Below, one piece after another: positions 6,019 to 14,786 of a stretch of DNA of 56,186 bases. The notes beneath the pieces are model-generated. The model had not been told where the DNA came from, searched no databases, and saw only the letters and a list, made by a program, of their open reading frames with translations. The position numbers and the translations under genes are program-made. This stretch comes from Deltaproteobacteria bacterium (GTDB lineage Bacteria; Myxococcota_A; UBA9042): NCBI GenBank assembly GCA_020632665.1, contig JACKFC010000030.1, forward strand, positions 1 to 56,186, written 5' to 3'. Numbering within the stretch: position 1 is the first letter of the stretch; each line of letters starts with the position of its first letter.

Positions 6019-9000
6019 CTACGGCGAACACCCCGGGATCGGGGTGTAGACGCAGGCGCCGGTCTTCGACTCGCAGGCGTCGACGCTGCACGGGTTGTTG
6101 TCGTTGCACGCGACCTGCTCGGTCGCCTTGCAGCTGCCGGCTTGGCAGGTGCTCGCGGTGGAGCACGGGTTGCCGTCGACGCAAGCGGCGCCGTCGGCTT
6201 TCGTGACGAAGGCGTCGGCCTTGCTCGCGGCGCTGCAGCGTTGGCACGGCTTGGCCGGATTCTCGGCGCCGTCGGCCCAGCACGCGCCGTCGATGGCGCA
6301 GGAAGGGCCGCCGTCGTGGACCTGCCGGATCCGGTGGTTGTTCTGATCTGCGACGTGCAGCACGCCGCCCGGATGGACCCAGATCCCCGCCGGTGAGGAG
6401 AAGCGCGACGCGGCTCCGGCGTCGAGGAATCCCGCGACGTTGCCGGTGACGGTCGTCACCACGCCGCCCGCCAGGCGCCGGATGCGGTGGTTGCCCCGGT
6501 CGCTGAACCAGACCCGGCCCGCGGCGTCGACGGCGACATCGAAGGGGCTGCTGAGCAGCGCCTTGGCCGCCTCGCCGTCGAGCCAGCCGTTGGTCCCTTT
6601 GCCGGCGACCGTGATGACGTTGCCTTCGCCGTCGACGCGCCGGATGCGGTGGTTGCCGGTGTCGGCGACGTAGATGCGGCCGTCGGCGTCCACGTCGACG
6701 CCCGAGGGGTAGGAAAAGCGCGCCTTCGCCGCGTCGCCGTCGGCGAATCCGGCGCCGATGCCGGCCAGCGTGACGACCAGACCCTCGGGCAAGATCCGTC
6801 GGATGCGGTGGTTGCCGCGGTCGCTGACGTAGAGCACACCGGCAGGGCCGGCCGCGACGTCGGCTGGCTGATTGAAGCGGGCGTCCGGCGTGGCGTCGTC
6901 TTGGTAGCCGGCGACGCCGCTGCCGGCGATGGTCGTGACCTTGCCGGCGGCGTCGACGCTGCGGATGGTGTGGCTGCCAGCGTCGGCGAAGGCGACGCCG
7001 CCGCCGGCGAGGGCCGTCGCGCCCCACGGCGTGTGCAGCCACGCCGCGGTGCCCGTGCCGTCGACCAAGCCGGCCGAGCCGCTGCCGGCGAGCGTGGTCA
7101 CGCTGCCGTCGGCGGCGAGCAGGCGCAGGCGACGGTTGCCGGTATCGACGACGACCACGCCCAGGTCCTTGCCGGAGGCGTCTCGCAGGGGCGCGAGCCC
7201 TTGCGGCGCCAAGAGCCGCGCCCCGATGCCGGTGCCGTCTTGGTAGCCGGCCACGGCGCCAGCGCGGGTGGTGACGACCACAGCGTCGCCCTGGATGCAG
7301 CTCTTCTTCTCGCAGCGCGCGCCGAGGGTGCACGGGTTGCCGTCGTCACAGTGGGCGTCGAGCTCGCAATAGCCGTTGCAGCCGATGATCGGGGTGTGCT
7401 GGCAGGCGCCCGTCGCGGCGTCGCAGGCGTCGGTCGTGCAGGCGTCGCCATCGTCGCAGGATTTGGCCACCTGCGCGCAGCTGCCGGAGCCGCAGGTGCC
7501 GGGGGCGGTGCACGGAGCGCCGTCGTCGCAGGCGGTTCCGTCGCTGGCCGGCGAGAGCCCCTTCGCGCTGACGTCGCGGGCGCAGACGCTGCACGGCGCG
7601 CCGGGCGAGGCGGCGCCGGCGATCCAGCAGCGACCGTCGACGTTGCAGCTCGCCGCCGAGCGCCAGACGCTGCGCAGCCGCGCGTTGCCGGTGTCGGAGA
7701 CGACGACCCGTCCGTCGACCCCAACGGCAATTCCGCGCGGGCTGTTGAAGCGGGCTTGGGTCGCCTCGCCCTCGACCAAGCCGGCGACGCCGTTGCCGGC
7801 CAGCGTCGTCGTCGCGCCGCCGGCGGCGATGATGCGGATCCGGTGGTTGTTCTGGTCCGCGACCAGGACCCGCCCGAGCGGGTCGACGCCCACGCCGCGC
7901 GGATAGGCGAAGCGCGCCGCGCCCGCCTTGTCGTCGACCATCCCGGCGGCACCCGCGGCCGAACCGGCGAGGAGCTGGGTCTGGCCCTCGGCGCTGACGC
8001 TGCGGATCCGGTGACCGGTGTATTCGGCGACCACCAGCGCGCCGTCCGGCCGCACGGCGACGTCGATCGGCCCGTGCAGCCGCGCCGCCGTGCCGAGCCC
8101 CTCGAGGAAGCCCGCGGTGCCGCCGCAGACGGTCGTGACGGTGCCGTCGGTCGCCACCCGGCGGATGCGGTGGTTGCCGTAGTCCGCGACGTAGACGACG
8201 CCGGAGGGCAGGGCGTCGAGCCCCCATGGGCTGGAGAAGCGCGCCGCCGTGCCCTTCCCGTCGAGGTAGCCGGCGACGCTGCCGGCGAGGGTCGAGACGA
8301 TCTGCTGCTCGTGGTCGACCAGGCGGATCCGGTGGTTGCCGACCTCGCTGACGACCAGCGCCTGCGCCGCGCCGAGCGCGACGCCCGCCGGCGCGTTGAA
8401 GCGGGCGACCGCGAAGGGGCCGTCGACCAGCCCCGCGCCCTGGCCGCAGAGGGTCGAGGTATTGCCGCCGGCCTCGATCCGGCGGATCCGGTGGTTCGCC
8501 TGGTCGGCGACCCACGTCGTCCCGGTCACGTCGATGGCGAGGCCGTAGGGCTGGTTGAAGCGCGCCACGCCGGCCACGCCGTCCAGCAGGCCCGCGCTGC
8601 TGCCGGCGAGGGTCGAGACCTCCACCGCCTGCCCGGCGGTGCAGACGCCGGCCTGGCATGCGTCGCCGACCGTGCAGGCGTCGCCATCGTCGCACGGCGC
8701 CGGCGTCGAGGGGCTCGACGTCAGCTTGGCGTGGCCACAAGTGCCGAACTTCGCGCCCGGCGCTCCGGCCGCCCCAGACGCGCCCTTGCAGGTATCGGCC
8801 GTGCATGCGTCGCCGTCAGCGCAGTCGGCGTCGGTGAAGCACCATCCGTCGCAACCGGCGACCGGCGCCCAGGCGCAGGCCCCCGCGGCGTCGCAGCTAT
8901 CGGCCGAGCAGGCGTTGCCATCGTCGCAGTCGCGCGGCTTGCCCTTGCAGGAGCCCTCGCTGCAGGTATCGCCGAGGCTGCACGGGGCGCCGTCTTCGCA

Positions 9001-12000
9001 GCCGAGGCCGTCCGCGACCGGGCTCCACGCCTTGGCGTCGACGGCCGCATCGCAGACCTTGCACGGCGCGTCCACGGCGCGGATGCCGGCCGCCACGCAC
9101 GCCCCGCCGATGCTGCACACGCCGCTGCTGTCCCGCACGGTGCGGACCCGGTGGTAGATATAGTCGGCGAAGTAGACCAAGCCGTTCTGGTCGGTATCGA
9201 GCGCCAGCGGCTCGCGCAGCCGCGCCGTGCTGAGGCCGTCGCCGTCGACGAGGCCCGCGCTGCCGGTGCCGGCGAGGGTGCCGACGAGGTTGCCGCGGAT
9301 GGTGCGGATCCGGTTGTTGTAGCGATCCGCCACGTAGATGACGCCGGAAGCGGCGACGTGGACCTTCCAGGGCTGGTTGAAGCGGGCGCTCGCCAACGGG
9401 CCGTTGACGTAGCCCGCTGTGCCATTGCCCGCGAGCGTCGTCACCGCGCCGTCGGCGCTGATCCGCCGGATGCGCGCGTTGCCCAGATCGGCGACCAGCA
9501 GCGAGCCGTCCGGGGCCACCTCGACGTCGTAGGGATAGCGGAAGCGTGCGGCGGCGCCGAAGCCATCGGCGTCGCCGAAGGTGCCGCCGGCCAGCGTCGT
9601 GACCGTGCCGTCCGCGTCGATGCGCCGGATGGTGTGGTTGCCGTATTCCGCGACGTAGACGACCTCGCCCTTGCCGCGCGTGGCCACGCCCACCGGCTGG
9701 CGGAAGCGCGCCGCCGTGCCCTTGCCGTCGAGCAAGCCCTGCGTGCCACCGGCCAGCGTCGAGAGGGTGCCGTTGGGCAACAACATGCGGATGCGATGGT
9801 TGTTGGTGTCGGCGATGTAGCCGCGGCCCAACGCGTCGACGTCGAGGTCGGACGGCGTGCTCATCTTGGCCGCGGCGCCGACGCCATCGGCGAAACCGGC
9901 GCTGCTGCCGGCGCGCGTGGAGACGCTGCCGTCCTTCTGCACTGCGCGGACCAGGTGGTTGTTGCCGTCGAGGACCCAGAGCAGGGCGCCAGAGGGATCG
10001 CTGCCCGCCGGAAGCACCGCCAACGCCCGGATGCCGTTGAAGCGCGCGGTCGCGGCCGGGCCGTCGAGCAGCCCGGCGCTCGAGCCACAGAGCGTCGCGA
10101 CTTCGGTGCGGTCGCCCGGCTTGCAGCTGCCACCGCTGCAGACGTCGCCGTAGGTGCAGCTCTGGCCGTCGTCGCAGGGCTGGGCATTCGGCGAGAGCGC
10201 GCATTTGCCGCCGGTGCAGGCTTGGTCGGTGCACGGGTTGCCGTCGTCGCAATCGCTCGCGACCTTGCAGTTGCCGCCGCAGCCGACGATCGGCGAATGC
10301 ACGCAGGCGCCGCTGGCGCCGTCGCAGCTGTCGATGGTGCAGCCGTCCTTGTCGTCGCAGGTCGAGCCGTTGCCGCCGGCGAGGTCGGTGCCGCCGCAGA
10401 CGCCGCCGGTGCAGGAATCGCCGCTGGTGCAGGCGGAGGCGTCGTCGCAGCTGCTGCCGTCGATCTGGGCCGAGAGCGCCGCCTGCGTCTTGGCCGGCAG
10501 ACAGCGAGCGCACGGCGCGTCGACACCGGGGAATCCCGACGCGTAGCAGCCGCTCTCGGCTTGGCAGGGCGTCCGGGCGTCGACGATCAGCCGGACCCGG
10601 TGGTTGTTGGAGTCGGCGACCGCGATTCGACCGAAGGGGTCGACCGCGATCCCGGCGGGATAGTGCAAGCGCGCCGTGGCGGAGGTGCCGTCGACGAAGC
10701 CTGCGCTGCTGCCGACGAAGGTCTCGACCACGCCGCCGTCGAGGCTGCGGACGCGGTGGTTGTAGCGGTCGGCGATCCACAGCACGCCGCGCGCGTCGAC
10801 CGCCACGCCGTAGGGATAGTAGAAGCGGGCCGTCGCCGCGTTGCCGTCGAGAAAGCCCGCGTTGCCGCTGCCGGCGACGGTCTGCACCGTCCCGTCCGGC
10901 AAGATCCGGCGGATGCGGTGGTTGTGCTGGTCGGCGACGTAGAGCCGCCCGGCGCCGTCGCGCGCCACGCCCACGGGGTAGTTGAAGCGCGCCGCGGCAC
11001 CGACGCCGTCCTTGTACCCCGCCGCGCCGCCGGCCAGCGTGCTCACCGTCGCGGTCGAAGCCACCTGCCCAGCGCCGAGATCGACCCGCCGGACGCGGTG
11101 GTTGTAGGTATCCGCCACCCAGAACACGGTGTTCAAGGGTCCGATCGCGACGTCGTAGGGGCGATTCCAGCGCGCCGTGTTGCCCGGGCCATCGGCGAAG
11201 CCCGCGACGCCGTCGCCGCTGAGCGTGACGACCGCACCGTCGCCGCCGACCCGACGCAGCGCGTGGTTCTCCCGGTCGGCGACCAACAAGCTGCCGTCCT
11301 TGCGCAGGCCGAGGCCCATCGGCGCGTTGAACCAGGCCGCGTCACCGGCGCCGTCGAGCAGCCCCGCCTTGCCGGCTCCAGCCAAGGTGGTGATGGCGCC
11401 CGAGGCGTCGATCCGGCGGATGCGGTTGTTGCTGGTATCGCCGACGTAGGTGACGCCGGCAGCATTCAGCGCCACGCCGTAGGGTCCGTTGAGCTGCCCC
11501 GGCGTGCCGTCGGCGAAGCTGGCCTTGCCGTCGCCCGCCAGGCTGCGGACGTGGATCGCGGCGACCGCCTTGCAGACGTCGCCGTCGCAGAGCTCACCGA
11601 CGGTGCAGGGCGCGCCGTCGTCGCAGGCCACGCCCGGCGTGGCGACGTGGATGCAGCTGCCAGCGCTCTGGTTGCAGGCGTCGTAGGTGCAGGCGTTGCC
11701 GTCGTCACACGCGGTATTGCCGACCGATCCCTGCGGCACCCCCTTGCAGACGACCTTGCTCCCTGGGCCGGCGAAGAACGCGCATGCGTCCGGGCCGGTG
11801 CAGGCGTCGGCGTCGTCGCAGGTCGTTCCGGTCGCCGCCGGGGCGAGGGTGCAGGCGCCGCTCTTGCCGTCGCAGCCGTCGACGGTGCAGGGATCGCTGT
11901 CGTCGCAGACCTTCGCCTTGCCGGCGACGCAGACGCCGCCGCTGCAGCTGTCACCGAGGGTGCAGGCGTTGCCGTCCTCGCAAGGGCCGGGGGCGGCGCT

Positions 12001-14019
12001 GTAGGTACACTTGCCGGCGGCGCAGGCATCGGTCGTGCAGGGGTCGCCGTCGGCGCAATCGCCGACCTTGGCGCAATAGCCGCCGCAGCCGGGGATGCCG
12101 CTGTGGACGCAGGCGCCGTCGCCCTTGACGCAGGCGTCCTCGGTGCAGGCGTCGCCGTCGCTGCAATCCTTCGGTGCGCCGGCGGTGCAGACGCCCTCGT
12201 TGCAAGCGTCGAGCGCGGTGCAGGCGTCGCCGTCGTCACACGGTCCGGCCTGGGCCAGGTGGACGCAGCCCTTGCCGGCGACGCAGCCGTCGAAGGTGCA
12301 AGGATTGGCGTCGGCGCAGGGCAAGGGCGCGCCGACGCAGGCACCCGCTGCGCAGCCGTCCGCGGTCGTGCAGACGTCGCCGTCGTCACAAGCCGTGCCG
12401 GTCTCGTCGCTGTGGCTGCAGCTGCCGTCCTTGCACGAATCGGTGGTACACGCCTTGCCGTCGTCACAGTGCGCGTCGAGCTCGCACAACCCGCCGCAGC
12501 CGGGGATCGGCAGGTGCGCACAGGCACCCTCGGCGCTGTCGCAGGCGTCGGCGGTGCATGCGTCACCGTCGTCACACGACTTCTTCGGCCCGGCGACGCA
12601 GGCCTTGCCGACGCAGCTGTCCGGGCCGGTGCAGGCGTCGCTGTCGGCGTCGCAGGTCGCGGGCGCGGCGAGGTGGACGCAGCCGACGCCGGATTCGCAG
12701 AGGTCGGCGGTGCAGACGTTGTCGTCGTCGCAGTTCAGCGGTGTGCCGGCCTCGCAGCTCCCGGCCTTGCAAGCATCGCCCGGCGTGCAAGCCGTGCCGT
12801 CGGCGTCGCAGGGCAAACCGCTGGCCGCGGCGCCGTCGTGGACGCAGGCGCCGGTGGCCTTGTCGCAGCCGTCGACCGTGCACGGATTGCCGTCGTCGCA
12901 CGCCTGCGCCGCGCCGGCGACGCAGACCTTGCCGACGCAGCTATCGGGGCCGGTACAGGGATCGCCATCGGCGTCGCAGGTCGCCGGAGCGGCGAGGTGG
13001 ACGCAGCCGGTGCCCGCTTCGCAGGCGTCGGCGGTGCAGGGATTGCCGTCGTCGCAGGGCAGGGCGGGCCCCGCGGTGCAGGTGCCCTCGGCGCAGGCGT
13101 CACCGACGGTGCAGGCGGTGCCGTCGGCGTCGCACGGCTTGCCGTTCGGCACCGGGGCGAGGCTACAGCCGCCGAGATTCGCGTCGCAGATGCCGACTTT
13201 GCACGGCCCGCCCGATTCCGTCGCGCAATTCGGCACCGCAGAGGTCTCCAGCTTGCAGACCCAGGCGGCGCCGCTCTTGTCGCAGACCCGCTTGCCCACG
13301 CACGGGCCTTCCGGGCCGAGGCCGGCACAGTCGGCGTCGACCTTGCACGCGCAGCTGGAGCTGCCGGCGAGGCAGCTGCCGGCGACGCAGAGATCCGGCG
13401 CGGTGCAGGGGTCGCCGTCGGTGCAGGTCGACTCTGCGGGCAGATGGACGCAGCCGGCTGCGGCGGCACAGCTGTCGGTGGTGCACGGGTTGCCGTCGTC
13501 GCAGGCCGCAGCGTTCAACGGCGCGCCGACGCAGGCACCCGCAAGGCAGAGGTCGGCGTTGGTGCAGGCGTCGCCGTCGTCGCAGACTGCGCCGCTGCTC
13601 GGGACGTGGGTGCAGCTGCCGAAGCTGCAACCGTCGTCGCTGCAGGGGTCGCCGTCGTCGCAGTTCAGGCCGGCGCACGGGTCGGGTTGGACCGTGTCGG
13701 GGGCGATTCCGTCTGTGGCGTCCGCTTTGGCGTCGGCGGCAGCGTCGGCGGCAGCGTCGGTTTCAGGGGCAGCGTCAGCATCAGCGGCAGGGTCGGCGTC
13801 GGCGGCAGCGTCGGCCGCAGCGGCAGTGTCGGCGTCGGCGGCAGCGTCGGCCGCAGCGTCCGCGTCGAGGCTGCCGATATCCGCCGCCGTATCGGGATCG
13901 AGGACGATGTCGGGGCCGGCGACCAAGGTGTCGCTGCCGCAACCGCCGCTGAGAAGCAACGCGACCGCCCACGCCAGAAGCGCGAGCGGTCGCGTCGGAT
14001 TGCCTCGCTGTCGCCGCAT
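6019..14019 (-). CDS. giant NHL-propeller and CTDC-repeat lipoprotein
   Basis: The 2666-residue product starts at ATG 14019 with a signal sequence (PLALLAWAVALLLSGGC) and a probable lipidation Cys at the end of that hydrophobic run. A roughly 60-residue linker of Asp and Ala follows (ADAAADAAADADTAAAA). Residues about 95-815 hold some 23 cysteine-rich CTDC repeats (CDDGxPCTxDxC). Then four blocks alternate with cysteine cassettes, each block containing exactly six NHL-type repeats. The repeats follow the form TLAGxxAGxxDG...ARFxxP.GVAVD..G.xYVADxxNHRIRRI. Blocks lie at about residues 822-1149, 1302-1632, 1800-2122 and 2247-2570. Six NHL repeats normally close one beta-propeller, so four propellers are predicted. 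The intervening cassettes carry 4, 4, 3 and 2 CTDC repeats. No enzyme motif is seen. A surface adhesion, binding or scaffold role is an inference. Confidence 0.9.
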   Translation of the reverse strand: MRRQRGNPTRPLALLAWAVALLLSGGCGSDTLVAGPDIVLDPDTAADIGSLDADAAADAAADADTAAAADAAADADPAADADAAPETDAAADAAADAKADATDGIAPDTVQPDPCAGLNCDDGDPCSDDGCSFGSCTHVPSSGAVCDDGDACTNADLCLAGACVGAPLNAAACDDGNPCTTDSCAAAAGCVHLPAESTCTDGDPCTAPDLCVAGSCLAGSSSCACKVDADCAGLGPEGPCVGKRVCDKSGAAWVCKLETSAVPNCATESGGPCKVGICDANLGGCSLAPVPNGKPCDADGTACTVGDACAEGTCTAGPALPCDDGNPCTADACEAGTGCVHLAAPATCDADGDPCTGPDSCVGKVCVAGAAQACDDGNPCTVDGCDKATGACVHDGAAASGLPCDADGTACTPGDACKAGSCEAGTPLNCDDDNVCTADLCESGVGCVHLAAPATCDADSDACTGPDSCVGKACVAGPKKSCDDGDACTADACDSAEGACAHLPIPGCGGLCELDAHCDDGKACTTDSCKDGSCSHSDETGTACDDGDVCTTADGCAAGACVGAPLPCADANPCTFDGCVAGKGCVHLAQAGPCDDGDACTALDACNEGVCTAGAPKDCSDGDACTEDACVKGDGACVHSGIPGCGGYCAKVGDCADGDPCTTDACAAGKCTYSAAPGPCEDGNACTLGDSCSGGVCVAGKAKVCDDSDPCTVDGCDGKSGACTLAPAATGTTCDDADACTGPDACAFFAGPGSKVVCKGVPQGSVGNTACDDGNACTYDACNQSAGSCIHVATPGVACDDGAPCTVGELCDGDVCKAVAAIHVRSLAGDGKASFADGTPGQLNGPYGVALNAAGVTYVGDTSNNRIRRIDASGAITTLAGAGKAGLLDGAGDAAWFNAPMGLGLRKDGSLLVADRENHALRRVGGDGAVVTLSGDGVAGFADGPGNTARWNRPYDVAIGPLNTVFWVADTYNHRVRRVDLGAGQVASTATVSTLAGGAAGYKDGVGAAARFNYPVGVARDGAGRLYVADQHNHRIRRILPDGTVQTVAGSGNAGFLDGNAATARFYYPYGVAVDARGVLWIADRYNHRVRSLDGGVVETFVGSSAGFVDGTSATARLHYPAGIAVDPFGRIAVADSNNHRVRLIVDARTPCQAESGCYASGFPGVDAPCARCLPAKTQAALSAQIDGSSCDDASACTSGDSCTGGVCGGTDLAGGNGSTCDDKDGCTIDSCDGASGACVHSPIVGCGGNCKVASDCDDGNPCTDQACTGGKCALSPNAQPCDDGQSCTYGDVCSGGSCKPGDRTEVATLCGSSAGLLDGPAATARFNGIRALAVLPAGSDPSGALLWVLDGNNHLVRAVQKDGSVSTRAGSSAGFADGVGAAAKMSTPSDLDVDALGRGYIADTNNHRIRMLLPNGTLSTLAGGTQGLLDGKGTAARFRQPVGVATRGKGEVVYVAEYGNHTIRRIDADGTVTTLAGGTFGDADGFGAAARFRYPYDVEVAPDGSLLVADLGNARIRRISADGAVTTLAGNGTAGYVNGPLASARFNQPWKVHVAASGVIYVADRYNNRIRTIRGNLVGTLAGTGSAGLVDGDGLSTARLREPLALDTDQNGLVYFADYIYHRVRTVRDSSGVCSIGGACVAAGIRAVDAPCKVCDAAVDAKAWSPVADGLGCEDGAPCSLGDTCSEGSCKGKPRDCDDGNACSADSCDAAGACAWAPVAGCDGWCFTDADCADGDACTADTCKGASGAAGAPGAKFGTCGHAKLTSSPSTPAPCDDGDACTVGDACQAGVCTAGQAVEVSTLAGSSAGLLDGVAGVARFNQPYGLAIDVTGTTWVADQANHRIRRIEAGGNTSTLCGQGAGLVDGPFAVARFNAPAGVALGAAQALVVSEVGNHRIRLVDHEQQIVSTLAGSVAGYLDGKGTAARFSSPWGLDALPSGVVYVADYGNHRIRRVATDGTVTTVCGGTAGFLEGLGTAARLHGPIDVAVRPDGALVVAEYTGHRIRSVSAEGQTQLLAGSAAGAAGMVDDKAGAARFAYPRGVGVDPLGRVLVADQNNHRIRIIAAGGATTTLAGNGVAGLVEGEATQARFNSPRGIAVGVDGRVVVSDTGNARLRSVWRSAASCNVDGRCWIAGAASPGAPCSVCARDVSAKGLSPASDGTACDDGAPCTAPGTCGSGSCAQVAKSCDDGDACTTDACDAATGACQHTPIIGCNGYCELDAHCDDGNPCTLGARCEKKSCIQGDAVVVTTRAGAVAGYQDGTGIGARLLAPQGLAPLRDASGKDLGVVVVDTGNRRLRLLAADGSVTTLAGSGSAGLVDGTGTAAWLHTPWGATALAGGGVAFADAGSHTIRSVDAAGKVTTIAGSGVAGYQDDATPDARFNQPADVAAGPAGVLYVSDRGNHRIRRILPEGLVVTLAGIGAGFADGDAAKARFSYPSGVDVDADGRIYVADTGNHRIRRVDGEGNVITVAGKGTNGWLDGEAAKALLSSPFDVAVDAAGRVWFSDRGNHRIRRLAGGVVTTVTGNVAGFLDAGAASRFSSPAGIWVHPGGVLHVADQNNHRIRQVHDGGPSCAIDGACWADGAENPAKPCQRCSAASKADAFVTKADGAACVDGNPCSTASTCQAGSCKATEQVACNDNNPCSVDACESKTGACVYTPIPGCSP
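6310..7280 (-). repeat. NHL block 4, six repeats
   Basis: Six NHL repeats run from VVTTRAGAVAGYQDG to NNHRIRQVHDGG. They are followed by the last cassette, with two CTDC repeats, and the C-terminus YTPIPGCSP. Confidence 0.9.
7655..8622 (-). repeat. NHL block 3, six repeats
   Basis: Six NHL repeats run from EVSTLAGSSAGLLDG to GNARLRSVWRSAA. The opening of this block is almost the same as the opening of block 2, which suggests duplication of a whole propeller unit. Confidence 0.9.
9125..10115 (-). repeat. NHL block 2, six repeats
   Basis: Six NHL repeats run from EVATLCGSSAGLLDG to YIYHRVRTVRDSSG. The first repeat is the most divergent (GNNHLVRAVQKDG). The block is bounded on both sides by Cys-rich cassettes. 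Confidence 0.9.
10575..11556 (-). repeat. NHL block 1, six repeats
   Basis: Six consecutive 50-60 residue NHL repeats begin near VRSLAGDGKASFADG and end at NNHRVRLIVD. Each has the DG turn, an ARF or similar aromatic element, and an NHR-type blade end. The NHRIRRI segment gives a recurring GATGCGGTGGTTG on the plus strand. Confidence 0.9.
11560..13690 (-). repeat. N-terminal CTDC repeat array of the giant lipoprotein
   Basis: About 23 tandem copies of a cysteine-rich unit of 25-45 residues, core C-D-D-G-x-x-C-T-x-x-x-C. They resemble the Dicty_CTDC (slime-mould) repeat. Every unit contributes several Cys and several Asp, suggesting disulfides and possibly bound metal ions. Confidence 0.85.
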
Positions 14020-14110
14020 CGTCGCCCCCGCATCGGCGCCGTCGCTGTGGTGCCGCCGGCATGGTGCCGGTGAGCCGCGGGGGGAGGCAAGCGGCGCGTC
14101 GCCGAGAGGG

Positions 14111-14557
14111 CTACGCGTTGGCGCTCTGCCAAGAGCGCGCCGACTGCCGGCCGAACTCCACCGCCTGCCGGGTCGACTTCTCGAGCAGGTCGAGCTGCCA
14201 GCGCATGCCGGCGTTGCCCAGGCGGGCCGCCTCGTCGAAGAGGTGCTGCGCATGCTCGGCGCCCTGCTTCTGCGCCTCGAGGATCTCGCGCGACCACGTC
14301 TCGAAGCCCTCGACGCTACCGGTCGCCATCTTCTGCCACAGCTCGAGGCCGGGGTTGCGGATGCCCTCGGGCGCGGCGAAGGCCGCACCGAAGAGGTCGC
14401 GCGACGCGGTCATCGCCTCTTGCGCTGCAGCAAAGGCGCTCTGCACCTGCTCCTTCACCGCAGCGCCGACCTGCTCGGTCGCCTGCGCGGCGGCGGAGGC
14501 CGTGGCGTTGGTGGTGGTGTCGTTGTTCTCGGTGGTCTGGGTCTTGCGGGTGCTCAT
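14111..14557 (-). CDS. phasin family protein
   Basis: This 148-residue, Ala/Gln/Glu-rich, largely helical protein has the character of phasins, the amphipathic proteins that coat polyhydroxyalkanoate granules. After a Thr/Asn-rich start (STRKTQTTENNDTTTNATAS) come heptad-like helices (AAVKEQVQSAFAAAQEAMTA; FETWSREILEAQKQGAEHAQ). The LELWQKMATGSVEGFETW stretch resembles the phasin-2 core. The start at ATG 14557 has a GAAGGAG ribosome site. It lies 91 bases upstream of the giant lipoprotein gene on the same strand. It has its own promoter-like TTGACA...TACCTT and TGC-rich sites upstream. No PHA synthase is in the window, so granule association is a family-based inference. Confidence 0.75.
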   Translation of the reverse strand: MSTRKTQTTENNDTTTNATASAAAQATEQVGAAVKEQVQSAFAAAQEAMTASRDLFGAAFAAPEGIRNPGLELWQKMATGSVEGFETWSREILEAQKQGAEHAQHLFDEAARLGNAGMRWQLDLLEKSTRQAVEFGRQSARSWQSANA

Positions 14558-14570
14558 GTCGGCTCCTTCG

Positions 14571-14588
14571 ACGCCCGGTCCCGGGCGT
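14571..14588 (-). promoter_or_regulatory. perfect inverted repeat in the phasin leader
   Basis: ACGCCCGG-TC-CCGGGCGT is a perfect 8-bp inverted repeat with a 2-base centre, 13 bases upstream of the phasin ATG and just after the expected transcription start. It could be an operator or an RNA hairpin near the ribosome site. Confidence 0.45.
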
Positions 14589-14601
14589 GCATCTTGGCGG
14601 C

Positions 14602-14630
14602 AAGGTAGGGAGGCGTCGGAGGGGTGTCAA
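14602..14630 (-). promoter_or_regulatory. sigma-70-type promoter for the phasin gene
   Basis: Read on the minus strand: a perfect -35 TTGACA (plus 14625-14630), a 17-bp spacer, and TACCTT (plus 14602-14607). The start of transcription would fall near 14595, about 38 bases before the ATG. Confidence 0.55.
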
Positions 14631-14639
14631 GGTGAAAAT

Positions 14640-14710
14640 GTTGCGGCGCAGCAAACAAGAAAAACGGGACGTTGTGAGTCTTGCGTGGGGTGGAACGTGT
14701 GCGCCGCAAC
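14640..14710. promoter_or_regulatory. paired TGC-rich palindromic sites in the phasin/lipoprotein divergent region
   Basis: GTTGCGGCGCA (14640-14650) and TGCGCCGCAAC (14700-14710) are perfect inverted copies 49 bp apart. Each contains the odd palindrome TGCG-S-CGCA. The left copy reads TTGC-GGC-GCAG, close to the CTGC-N3-GCAG sites known for the PHA regulator PhaR. Operator function is inferred. Confidence 0.45.
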
Positions 14711-14786
14711 GCTCGCCTTGACTTCCCGATCCGGCTCCGCGACGCTGCGCCCGCCCCGCCACCCGGCGGAGACGTGGAGTGTGGTC

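Noticed and set aside
6310..11556. CRISPR-like spacing from the regularly repeated GATGCGGTGGTTG
   Set aside because: The repeats are 150-180 bases apart, imperfect, and encode NHRIRRI in a continuous reading frame.
6487..14073. A 2528-codon open frame opposite the giant lipoprotein gene
   Set aside because: Its product is a monotonous Ala/Gly/Val/Asp/Arg sequence mirroring the NHL and CTDC repeats. It has no ribosome site or domain. It is a shadow of the GC-rich repeats on the minus strand.
12095..14608. An 837-codon plus-strand frame with QASPSSQ-like repeats
   Set aside because: The repeats are the reverse reading of CTDC codons, and the frame runs over the real signal peptide and the phasin gene.
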